Below are positions 7,200 to 12,276 of a stretch of 12,276 nucleotides of DNA, one piece after another. The stretch is from the NCBI GenBank assembly GCA_900550525.1, contig URSN01000054.1, forward strand, positions 1 to 12,276, in the 5' to 3' direction. The notes beneath the pieces were generated by a model, which did no database searches, was not told the DNA's origin, and was given only the letters and a program-made list of their open reading frames with translations. Numbering within the stretch: the first letter of the stretch is position 1; each line of letters opens with the position of its first letter. Made by a program: the position numbers and the translations under genes. Source of the stretch: an uncultured Eubacteriales bacterium (GTDB lineage: Bacteria > Bacillota > Clostridia > Christensenellales > CAG-138).

Positions 7200-7823
7200 A
7201 TGGAAGTCTGGCTGATCCGCCATGGCATGACGGAGGGGAACCTGCTGCGGCGCTACACCGGCCGCACCGACGAGCCGCTGTGCGCCGAGGGCGTGCGGCA
7301 GCTGCGCGCGCTCGCGCCCGCGCCGCACACCGGGCGCGTGTTCGTCAGCCCCATGCGCCGCGCGCGCGAAACGGCCGCCCTCCTGTTCCCCGATGCGCGT
7401 CAGGTGCTGCTGGCGGGCCTTCGGGAGATGGATTTCGGCGCGTTCGAGGGCCGCAGCGCCGAACAGATGCGGGACGACCCGGCCTACCGCGCCTGGGTGG
7501 ACGGCGGCTGCGAGGCCGCCTGCCCCGGCGGCGAATCCATGGCCGCCTTCGCCGGGCGCGTGCTCGGCGCGTTCTATACGGCCGCGTCGCTGTGCATCGC
7601 GCGCGGGTATGAGCGGCTGGTCATCGTCGCCCACGGCGGGACGGTGCGCTCCATCCTCGCGGCCTACGGCCGCCCCGCCCGCAGCTTTTACGAATGGGAC
7701 GCGCCCAACGGCGGCGGCTGGCAGGCGCGGCTCGACCCGGCGCAGTTCCTGACGCAGCCGCTGCTCACCGGCTGCGCGCCGCTCGTCTTTGCGCCGCGCG
7801 GCGCACAGGGAGAAACGATATGA
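7200..7823 (+). CDS. cobC: Histidine phosphatase CobC (alpha-ribazole phosphatase type)
   Basis: A 207-residue histidine-phosphatase (phosphoglycerate-mutase-like) protein, expected to remove the 5'-phosphate from the alpha-riboside phosphate or from cobamide phosphate after CobS. Catalytic motif LIRHGMTEGN gives the phosphorylated His8; SPMRRARETA supplies the second arginine; Glu76 in EMDFGAFEG and His145 in IVAHGG complete the active site. The ATG at 7200 is preceded by AAGGGG in the previous gene; an in-frame GTG at 7191 overlapping the previous stop is an alternative. The family is broad, so the substrate rests mainly on operon context. The stop overlaps the next gene as ATGA. Confidence 0.87.
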   Translation: MEVWLIRHGMTEGNLLRRYTGRTDEPLCAEGVRQLRALAPAPHTGRVFVSPMRRARETAALLFPDARQVLLAGLREMDFGAFEGRSAEQMRDDPAYRAWVDGGCEAACPGGESMAAFAGRVLGAFYTAASLCIARGYERLVIVAHGGTVRSILAAYGRPARSFYEWDAPNGGGWQARLDPAQFLTQPLLTGCAPLVFAPRGAQGETI

Positions 7824-8401
7824 GCGGGCAGCAAACCGGCGCGCGCGGGCCGGGCGCAGGCGGCGCCGCGCACGGCCGGCAGGGCCTGATCCACGTCTAT
7901 TACGGCGACGGCAAGGGCAAGACCACCGCCGCGCTGGGCCTTGCCCTGCGCGCCAGCGGCGCCGGCATGCGCGTGCTCATCGCGCAGCTGCTCAAGGACG
8001 ACCGCAGCGGCGAGCTCGCCCAGCTTAAGCGCCTGCCGGGCGTGACCGTGCTGCCCGCGCCCGCGGCCATGCCCTTCCCGGCGCAGATGGGCCCGGCGGA
8101 GCTTGCGCAGACGGCCGAACGACACAACGCCATGCTGCGCGAGGCGCTCTCGCGCTGCGCATCCGGCGCGTGCGGCCTGCTCGTGCTGGACGAGGCGCTC
8201 GACGCCTGCCGCTACGGGCTGCTGGACGAGGCGCTGCTGCGCCGCGCCGTGCTGGAAAAGCCGCCCGCGCTGGAGCTGGTCGTCACCGGCCATAAACCCG
8301 TGGACTGGGTGAACGAGCGCGCGGATTACGTCACCGAAATGGTCTGCCGCCGCCATCCCTATGCGCGCGGCGTCCCGGCCAGAAGGGGGATCGAGTTCTG
8401 A
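7820..8401 (+). CDS. cobO: Corrinoid adenosyltransferase, CobO/BtuR family
   Basis: A 193-residue ATP:cob(I)alamin (corrinoid) adenosyltransferase that attaches the 5'-deoxyadenosyl group to the cobalt. The diagnostic P-loop GDGKGKTT (29-36) follows LIHVYY; Walker-B-like LLVLDEALDA has Asp124-Glu125; the C-terminal TGHKP and ADYVTEM blocks are typical. A low-complexity Gly/Ala N-terminus (about 20 residues) precedes the domain. GGGAG lies just before the ATG. It serves imported corrinoids ahead of CobU/CobS, which act on adenosylated forms, and makes the riboswitch ligand. The stop TGA shares its A with the next ATG. Confidence 0.92.
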   Translation: MSGQQTGARGPGAGGAAHGRQGLIHVYYGDGKGKTTAALGLALRASGAGMRVLIAQLLKDDRSGELAQLKRLPGVTVLPAPAAMPFPAQMGPAELAQTAERHNAMLREALSRCASGACGLLVLDEALDACRYGLLDEALLRRAVLEKPPALELVVTGHKPVDWVNERADYVTEMVCRRHPYARGVPARRGIEF

Positions 8402-9423
8402 TGCGGCCCGCCTGCGCCTCGCAAAAAACCGCGGCCGGCCGCGCAAAGCTCATGTTCAACCTGACCACCTGCGCGGAGGACCTGCTGCGCTTTGGCTCGC
8501 ACGCGGGCCTTCGCGCGGCGCTCGATGGCTTCGACGGGCTGGAGCTGATGTGCATCGACGATCCGGCCGCGCCCTTTGCCGTGCAGGCGGAGGACGTGGT
8601 GGGCCTGCACATGGGGTATTTCCCCTGCTGGCTCGCGCTCTGGGAGGGCGACTGGCCGCGCCTGCTCTCCGAGTTCGGCTCGGAGGAGAACGTGGCCGCC
8701 TGCTTTGGCGGCACCGACCGCGCCGCGCTGCTTCGCGCCTTCCGCCGCGACCTTGCCAACGCCCGCCGCTACGGCGCGCAGTACGTCGTGTTCCATATCT
8801 CCGACGCCACCACGGAGGAATCCTTTACGCTCCGCTACCGCCACAGCGACGAGGACGTCATCCGCGCAAGCGCCGCGCTGCTCAACGAGCTCTTCGACGG
8901 CCAGGACGGCTCCGTCGCCCTGCTGATGGAGAACCTCTGGCAGCCCGGCCTCACCTTCTCCGCGCCCGCCATGACGCGCCTGCTGCTCGACCTCGTCGCC
9001 TATGAGAACAAGGGCTTCATGCTCGATACCGGGCACCTGATGCACACCAATACCGCCCTGCGCACCGAGCAGGAGGCGCTTTGCTACATCCACCGCATGC
9101 TCGACGCGCACGGCCCCCTCTGCCGCCATATCCGCGGCGTGCACCTGCACCAGTCGCTCACCGGCGCCTACTGCGAACAGGTCCGGCGCTGCCCGCCGCC
9201 GCTGTGCGCCGATTACGCCGCCCGCTGCGCGCAGATGTATGAGCACGCCTTCGCCGTCGACCGCCACGAGCCCTTCACCTGCCCCGGCGTCGGCGCGCTC
9301 CTTGAGCGCATCGCGCCCGAATTCCTCACCTTTGAATTCATCACCAGCAGCCGCGCCCAGCACGCCCGCTACATCGCCGCCCAGCGCGCCGCCCTCGCCG
9401 GCTGCTCCCTCCTGCCCCGCTGA
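8401..9423 (+). CDS. cbiR: CbiR-like cobamide-remodelling TIM-barrel hydrolase
   Basis: A 340-residue protein that reads as an AP-endonuclease-2/xylose-isomerase-like TIM barrel. Likely metal ligands lie at strand ends: His132 (FHISD), Glu177 (LLMENL), Asp209 and His212 (LDTGH), His248/His250 (VHLHQS) and Glu312 (TFEF). It is not a cobalamin-synthesis family in the classical pathway, but CbiR, described from Akkermansia muciniphila, belongs to this superfamily and cleaves the phosphoribosyl bond of the nucleotide loop to start cobamide remodelling. Being the last gene of a cobalamin salvage operon makes CbiR the best call; a generic sugar-phosphate isomerase or endonuclease IV-like enzyme is the alternative. 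The ATG at 8401 overlaps the preceding stop by one base, with AGGGGG upstream; the ATG at 8452 (Met18, MFNLTTCAED) may be the true start. Confidence 0.68.
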   Translation: MRPACASQKTAAGRAKLMFNLTTCAEDLLRFGSHAGLRAALDGFDGLELMCIDDPAAPFAVQAEDVVGLHMGYFPCWLALWEGDWPRLLSEFGSEENVAACFGGTDRAALLRAFRRDLANARRYGAQYVVFHISDATTEESFTLRYRHSDEDVIRASAALLNELFDGQDGSVALLMENLWQPGLTFSAPAMTRLLLDLVAYENKGFMLDTGHLMHTNTALRTEQEALCYIHRMLDAHGPLCRHIRGVHLHQSLTGAYCEQVRRCPPPLCADYAARCAQMYEHAFAVDRHEPFTCPGVGALLERIAPEFLTFEFITSSRAQHARYIAAQRAALAGCSLLPR

Positions 9424-9441
9424 TCTGGCTTTTCATTCGGG

Positions 9442-9697
9442 ATTTGGCTTTTCTCGTTCTTTCTTTTCTTTCGGGAAAAGAAAAGAAAGAACCAAAGAAA
9501 AGAAACCTTATCGGGGTGGGGGATGCGCGCAAGCCAGCGGGCAGCCCTCCCCCATCATTCGGCGCCTGTTTTTCCCTGCGGGGAAGGTAAGTTCCGCTGA
9601 CGGGCGGGCGTAACGGGCCAACCCAAGCGGTTTTATGGCTTTCTTTTCTGGTTCTCTTTTCTTTCTCCCGGAAAGAAAAGAGAACAAAAAAACCCCC
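9442..9697. repeat. Composite inverted-repeat element with hairpin ends
   Basis: Two end modules of about 55-60 nt face each other. The left module (about 9447-9507) holds a perfect 16-bp stem, 9456-9471 with 9477-9492, loop CGGGA. The right module (about 9637-9697) holds a perfect 15-bp stem, 9651-9665 with 9671-9685, loop TCCCG. The reverse complement of the right module closely matches the left one, so the whole is a roughly 250-nt inverted repeat with about 125 nt of GC-rich core, itself able to pair (GGGGGA near 9524 with TCCCCC near 9549). The A/G versus T/C arms are unlike anything else in the window. It could be a dispersed MITE-like repeat, and the left hairpin could also act as a bidirectional terminator for the cob operon. 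No transposase is present. Confidence 0.6.
9456..9492 (+). terminator. Long perfect hairpin 33 nt after the cob operon
   Basis: GTTCTTTCTTTTCTTT (9456-9471) pairs perfectly with 9477-9492 around CGGGA. It is the first strong RNA structure after the last operon gene, so it may end or stabilise the transcript. It lacks the usual GC stem plus T-tract, and it is also the left module of the inverted-repeat element. Confidence 0.35.
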
Positions 9698-9730
9698 AGA
9701 CGCCGCGCAAATTTTTCGCCGGCCGTTTCC

Positions 9731-9765
9731 GTTTCAAAAAGGCTTTCCCGGAAAGAGAGCGAAAC
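9731..9765. repeat. Third, degenerate hairpin related to the repeat element
   Basis: CTTTC (9743-9747) pairs with GAAAG (9751-9755) around CCG, with an outer GTTTC (9731-9735) / GAAAC (9761-9765) pair. The CTTTCCCGGAAAG core resembles the tip of the right module's hairpin at 9661-9675, suggesting a decayed or truncated copy of the same repeat. Confidence 0.35.
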
Positions 9766-9814
9766 ACAGCGCAAAAAAGTACGAAAGGCGACGAACGCGC
9801 GCGGGTGCGCAGGG

Positions 9815-9843
9815 TTGCGGCGGCGGGCGGATTCTGGTACACT
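9815..9843 (+). promoter_or_regulatory. Possible weak promoter upstream of pit
   Basis: TTGCGG (9815-9820) and TACACT (9838-9843) are separated by 17 nt, with TGG just before the -10. Matches are 3 of 6 and 4 of 6 to sigma-70 consensus, so the case is weak. If used, the pit transcript would have a leader of roughly 270 nt containing the 9-nt repeat array and a G-quadruplex motif. Confidence 0.25.
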
Positions 9844-9874
9844 TATCATGGGGGGATGGGAGCAAGCGGCGGCC

Positions 9875-9982
9875 AATGCGGCCGGCGCAAACGGCGCAAA
9901 CGACGTAACTGGCGTGACCGGAGTGACCGGCGCAAGCGGCGCAAACAGCGCAAACGGCGCGGCCAATGCGGCCGGCACGGGC
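9875..9982 (+). repeat. Degenerate 9-nt tandem repeat array, 12 units
   Basis: Twelve contiguous 9-nt units run without indels, based on GGCGCAAAC, with variants GACGTAACT, GGCGTGACC, GGAGTGACC, GGCGCAAGC, AGCGCAAAC and GGCGCGGCC. The unit AATGCGGCC stands at both ends (9875-9883 and 9965-9973). Because 9 is a multiple of 3, one frame (ATG at 9848, stop ending at 10051, 67 codons) reads Gly-x-x-like triplets such as GANGAN and GVTGVTGAS. That ORF has no clear ribosome site and I do not call it a gene, though it could be a remnant of a collagen-like protein. Confidence 0.6.
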
Positions 9983-10061
9983 GGCCAAACGAGGCAGCAG
10001 GCGTCTCCGGCGCAGGCGGCGCGGACGGGGAACGGACGCGGCGGCCCGTAGGGGCGCGGAT

Positions 10062-10094
10062 GGGAAACGGGCGCGGGGGCGAACGGGAACGGGG
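10062..10094 (+). promoter_or_regulatory. G-quadruplex motif in the pit leader
   Basis: Five G-runs on the + strand (10062-10064, 10069-10071, 10075-10079, 10085-10087, 10091-10094) are separated by 3 to 5 bases, meeting the usual G3+N1-7 pattern. It ends 23 nt before the pit start, close to the ribosome site GGGAG (10105-10109). It could influence pit transcription or translation. The surrounding 10025-10096 stretch is a purine-rich, GGGAACGG-like low-complexity tract. Confidence 0.45.
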
Positions 10095-10117
10095 AGAAAA
10101 AAGCGGGAGTACGAGCC

Positions 10118-11176
10118 ATGACGGTGACCCTTCAGGAATTCCTTGCGGGACTGACCAGCAGCCTGCCGTTTCTTTTGACGGTGCTGCTGACCACGGGCGT
10201 GATCCTCGTCAACGGCTGGACGGACGCGCCCAACGCGATCGCCACGTGCGTTTCCACGCGCGCGATGCGGCCGCAGGCGGCCATCCTCATGGCGGCGGCG
10301 CTGAACTTCCTGGGCGTGCTCGTCATGACGCTGCTCAACGCGCGCGTGGCGGCCACGATCTCCGACATGGTGAATTTTGACGCGCATCCGGATCATGCGC
10401 TCGTGGCGCTGTGCGCGGCGCTGTTTGCCATCGTGCTCTGGGCGGTGGCGGCGTGGTGGTTCGGCATCCCGACCAGCGAGAGCCATGCGCTCATCGCGGG
10501 GCTCTCCGGCGCGGCGATCGCGCTCAACGACGGGCTTTCGGGCATCAACGGCGCGGAGTGGATCAAGGTCGTGTACGGGCTGGCGCTCTCCACGGTGCTG
10601 GGGTTCGTGCTGGGGTTTGCGGTGGTCAAGCTCGTGGGACTGCTCTTTCGCCGGTGCGACCGGCGGCGCACGGAGGGCTTTTTCAACGGCGCGCAGATCA
10701 CCGGCGCGGCGGCCATGGCGTTCATGCACGGCGCGCAGGACGGGCAGAAGTTCATGGGCGTGTTCATGCTGGGCATGTTCCTCTCCCGCGGCGGCACGGA
10801 CGCGGCGGGCGGGGAGTTCGCCATCCCGATCTGGCTGATGGCCTACTGCTCCATCGTGATGGGGCTTGGCACCTCCATCGGCGGCTACCGCATCATCAAA
10901 TCCGTGGGCATGGACATGGTCAAGCTGGAAAAATACCAGGGCTTCTCGGCGGACATCGCGGCGGCGGGCTGCCTGCTGATCTCGAGCGTGTTCGGCATCC
11001 CGGTGAGCACGACGCACACCAAGACCACCGCCATCATGGGCGTGGGCGCGGCGCGGCGGCTCAGCGCGGTAAACTGGGGCGTGGTGCGCGAAATGGTGCT
11101 CACCTGGGTGCTCACGTTCCCCGGCTGCGGGCTCATCGGCTTCCTGATGGCGCGGCTGTTCATGGAGATCTTCTGA
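10118..11176 (+). CDS. pit: Pit-family inorganic phosphate transporter
   Basis: A 352-residue multi-pass membrane protein of the PiT/PHO4 family that imports phosphate (often as metal phosphate) with an ion gradient. Family repeats are plain: NGWTDAPNAIATCVSTRAM (32-50), GIPTSESHALIAG (from 116), FMHGAQDGQKFMGV (202-215) and GIPVSTTHTKTTAIMG (from 293), the inverted twofold arrangement of PiT proteins. It is at the compact end of the family. GGGAG sits eight bases before the ATG. A DUF47 gene follows in the same direction, the common arrangement for Pit systems. The leader is unusual, with a 9-nt repeat array and a G-quadruplex motif. No Pho-box-like site was recognised. Confidence 0.92.
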   Translation: MTVTLQEFLAGLTSSLPFLLTVLLTTGVILVNGWTDAPNAIATCVSTRAMRPQAAILMAAALNFLGVLVMTLLNARVAATISDMVNFDAHPDHALVALCAALFAIVLWAVAAWWFGIPTSESHALIAGLSGAAIALNDGLSGINGAEWIKVVYGLALSTVLGFVLGFAVVKLVGLLFRRCDRRRTEGFFNGAQITGAAAMAFMHGAQDGQKFMGVFMLGMFLSRGGTDAAGGEFAIPIWLMAYCSIVMGLGTSIGGYRIIKSVGMDMVKLEKYQGFSADIAAAGCLLISSVFGIPVSTTHTKTTAIMGVGAARRLSAVNWGVVREMVLTWVLTFPGCGLIGFLMARLFMEIF

Positions 11177-11178
11177 AA

Positions 11179-11201
11179 AAAAGCGGCGTGCGGCCGCTTT
11201 T
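11179..11201 (+). terminator. Hairpin between pit and the DUF47 gene
   Basis: AAAAGCGGC (11179-11187) pairs with GCCGCTTTT (11193-11201) around GTGCG, immediately after the pit stop codon. The A-stem-T form is that of a short intrinsic, possibly bidirectional, terminator. Because the DUF47 gene starts 49 nt later with no obvious promoter, it probably acts as a partial terminator that lowers expression of the second gene. Confidence 0.55.
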
Positions 11202-11249
11202 CCCATTGCGGGAGCATATACACAACCGACAGAGAGGAAACTGGCTTTC

Positions 11250-11876
11250 ATGGCGCGCAAGGAAAAGAACGATTACTTCCAAATGATCGAGGAGCAGGTG
11301 GCGCACGCGCGCGACGCGGCGCGGCTGCTCAACGAGATCCTGACCGACTTCAGGCCCAACGAGCTGCCCGCCAACCGCGCCCGCATGCACGAGATCGAGC
11401 ACGGCGCGGACATCAAAAAGCACGACATGATGGAAAAGCTCATCCGCGAGTTCATCACCCCCATCGAGCGCGAGGACCTGCGCGACATGTCCGAGGAGAT
11501 CGATACCGTGACGGACCTCATCGAGGATGTGCTCAACAAGATCTACATCTACAACGTGGCCAAAATGCGCCCGGAGGCGCTGGAGTTTGCGGCGCTGATC
11601 CTGCGCAGCTGCGACGACCTGGTCTCCATCGCGCAGCGGCTGGGCGATTTCCGCAAAAACCGCGAGGAGATCGGCCATGGCATCGTCGAGGTCAACCGGC
11701 TCGAGGAGGACGGCGACCGCCTGTACATCGAGTGCATGGCGCGGCTGTTCCGCAGCGAGCGGGAGTTCGCGCCGCTGATGGCCTGGCACGACCTGTTCAG
11801 CTGCCTGGAGCAGTGCCTGGACACCTGCGAGCACGTGGCCAACGTGTTCGAGGGCGTCATCCTCAAGAACATCTGA
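11250..11876 (+). CDS. DUF47/PhoU-like Pit accessory protein
   Basis: A 208-residue, soluble, highly charged, all-helical protein of the DUF47 (PhoU-like, Pit accessory) family. Recognised by the YFQMIEEQVAHARDAARLL start, the MHEIEHGADIKKHDMMEKL segment and FITPIEREDLRDMSEEIDTVTDLIEDV, whose acidic residues and histidines resemble the metal-binding clusters of PhoU proteins. GAGAGG (11231-11236) precedes the ATG. Such proteins are usually paired with Pit and are thought to modulate transport; the exact mechanism is not settled. It sits downstream of pit, separated by a terminator-like hairpin, and ends before a strong terminator. Confidence 0.9.
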   Translation: MARKEKNDYFQMIEEQVAHARDAARLLNEILTDFRPNELPANRARMHEIEHGADIKKHDMMEKLIREFITPIEREDLRDMSEEIDTVTDLIEDVLNKIYIYNVAKMRPEALEFAALILRSCDDLVSIAQRLGDFRKNREEIGHGIVEVNRLEEDGDRLYIECMARLFRSEREFAPLMAWHDLFSCLEQCLDTCEHVANVFEGVILKNI

Positions 11877-11913
11877 CGGGGCGGCCGGGGCGGCGGGGCC
11901 CGGTAAGCGCGCC

Positions 11914-11976
11914 GGACACGGATTGCTGCGCGGCGGACACGGATTGCTGCGGGGCGGACACGGATTGCTGCGGGGC
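11914..11976. repeat. Three 21-nt tandem repeats after the DUF47 gene
   Basis: Three head-to-tail copies of a 21-nt unit (GGACACGGATTGCTGCGSGGC, where S is C in the first and G in the others) lie at 11914-11934, 11935-11955 and 11956-11976, with only that single difference. The third copy runs into the terminator stem. Near identity suggests recent duplication. The period, two helical turns, would place any bound protein on one DNA face, but there is no other evidence of binding. Confidence 0.85.
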
Positions 11977-12014
11977 GGAGGAACGGGATGCGCCGTTCCC
12001 CCGCCCCGCTTTTT
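11972..12014 (+). terminator. Strong intrinsic terminator of the pit-DUF47 unit
   Basis: GGGGCGG-A-GGAACGG (11972-11986) pairs with CCGTTCC-C-CCGCCCC (11993-12007), 14 bp with one A/C mismatch and a GATGCG loop, then GC and TTTTT (12010-12014). This is the clearest rho-independent terminator in the window. The left arm begins inside the third 21-nt repeat copy. Confidence 0.85.
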
Positions 12015-12133
12015 GCGCCGCCATCGGGGCGCACATCCGGGCGCGGGCGGCGACCGGAACGGGGCGGCGAATCGGAGCGGGCCGCCGGGCGGGGCGCATG
12101 CCGCGGGCGGATGCGCGGCGCGCGGCGGGCGCG

Positions 12134-12160
12134 AAGAAAAACCCCCGCCGGAGCGGGGGT
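12134..12160 (-). terminator. Minus-strand intrinsic terminator for the right-edge gene
   Basis: ACCCCCGC (12141-12148) and GCGGGGGT (12153-12160) form an 8-bp stem with loop CGGA. On the minus strand the stem is followed by TTTTTCTTC (12140 to 12132 reading leftwards), so it terminates transcription coming from the right. It lies 48 nt beyond the minus-strand stop codon at 12208-12210. The roughly 120 nt between the two facing terminators hold only GC-rich sequence. Confidence 0.75.
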
Positions 12161-12207
12161 GGGTTGGCGCTTGCCGGGCGTGCCGGCGGGGAAATCCGCC
12201 GGGGCCG

Positions 12208-12276
12208 TCAGCGCGCGCGGCGCGGCGCGGCGGCCTGTGCCAGGCGGCGGAGCCGCTCGGGCGGGTCGATGGCCGG
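12208..12276 (-). CDS. C-terminal end of a minus-strand gene (partial)
   Basis: Reading leftwards from the right edge, an open frame of 22 codons ends in TGA (complement of 12208-12210). It encodes AIDPPERLRRLAQAAAPRRAR at the C-terminus. The sequence has the look of a real helical, basic tail, and a minus-strand terminator follows at a sensible distance. The family cannot be told from so short a piece. The gene is convergent with the DUF47 gene. Confidence 0.5.
   Translation of the reverse strand, partial: PAIDPPERLRRLAQAAAPRRAR

Noticed and set aside
9875..9982. Replication-origin iterons or plasmid control repeats
   Set aside because: The units are degenerate 9-mers in a GC-rich leader with no Rep gene or AT-rich unwinding region nearby.
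9508..10119. 203-codon minus-strand open frame in the gene-free region
   Set aside because: It runs through hairpins and tandem repeats, is Ala/Pro/Phe-rich, and shows no recognisable family or clear ribosome site.
9734..11260. 508-codon minus-strand open frame over pit and its leader
   Set aside because: Antisense to a well-supported Pit permease; low-complexity Arg/His/Glu composition typical of a GC-rich shadow frame.
11914..11976. CRISPR-like array
   Set aside because: The copies are contiguous, with no spacers, and no cas genes are present; it is a plain tandem repeat.
1..12276. tRNA or rRNA genes, integrase or transposase, phage genes
   Set aside because: None recognised on either strand; the only non-coding RNA I can support is the cobalamin riboswitch.

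Overview
The window is about 12.3 kb of very GC-rich DNA (by eye near 70%), and every complete gene I can support lies on the + strand. Gene content and style suggest a high-GC, anaerobic, gut-type Bacillota (Clostridia) or close relative: a lipoprotein signal with an Ala/Pro/Glu/Thr linker, GGGAGG-type ribosome binding sites, a cobalamin riboswitch, a corrinoid-methyltransferase-type UroD protein, and a Pit/DUF47 pair. This taxonomic placement is inference; no rRNA or other marker is present.

Region 1 (1-1270): a GC-rich repetitive edge, a good sigma-70-type promoter with a palindrome just downstream, and a gene for a UroD/MtaA-family protein that keeps the His-x-Cys...Cys zinc ligands of corrinoid methyltransferases. 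GC-rich hairpins with short T-runs follow it.

Region 2 (1282-9423): a cobalamin riboswitch (P1 stem 1282-1288/1452-1458) heads a ten-gene cobamide uptake, salvage and remodelling operon: btuF, btuC, btuD, cobT, cobU, cobS, a second shortened CobU-like gene, cobC, a corrinoid adenosyltransferase, and a TIM-barrel protein that best fits CbiR. Most junctions are ATGA overlaps. Proposed flow: BtuFCD imports corrinoids; the adenosyltransferase adenosylates them; the CbiR-like enzyme removes the unwanted lower ligand; CobU activates cobinamide(-phosphate) to GDP-cobinamide; CobT makes alpha-riboside phosphate from a new base; CobS joins the two; CobC removes the last phosphate. No corrin-ring genes and no lower-ligand base synthesis genes are present, so the organism appears to salvage and remodel, at least from this locus.

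Region 3 (9424-10117): about 700 nt without a convincing gene. It holds a composite inverted-repeat element (two long perfect A/T-type hairpins facing each other, 9442-9697), a third degenerate hairpin, a 9-nt degenerate tandem repeat (9875-9982), and a G-quadruplex motif just before the next gene.

Region 4 (10118-12014): a Pit-family phosphate permease and its DUF47/PhoU-like partner, separated by a terminator-like hairpin and closed by a strong intrinsic terminator. Three exact-period 21-nt tandem repeats run into that terminator.

Region 5 (12015-12276): an oppositely oriented terminator and the last 22 codons of a convergent minus-strand gene running off the right edge.
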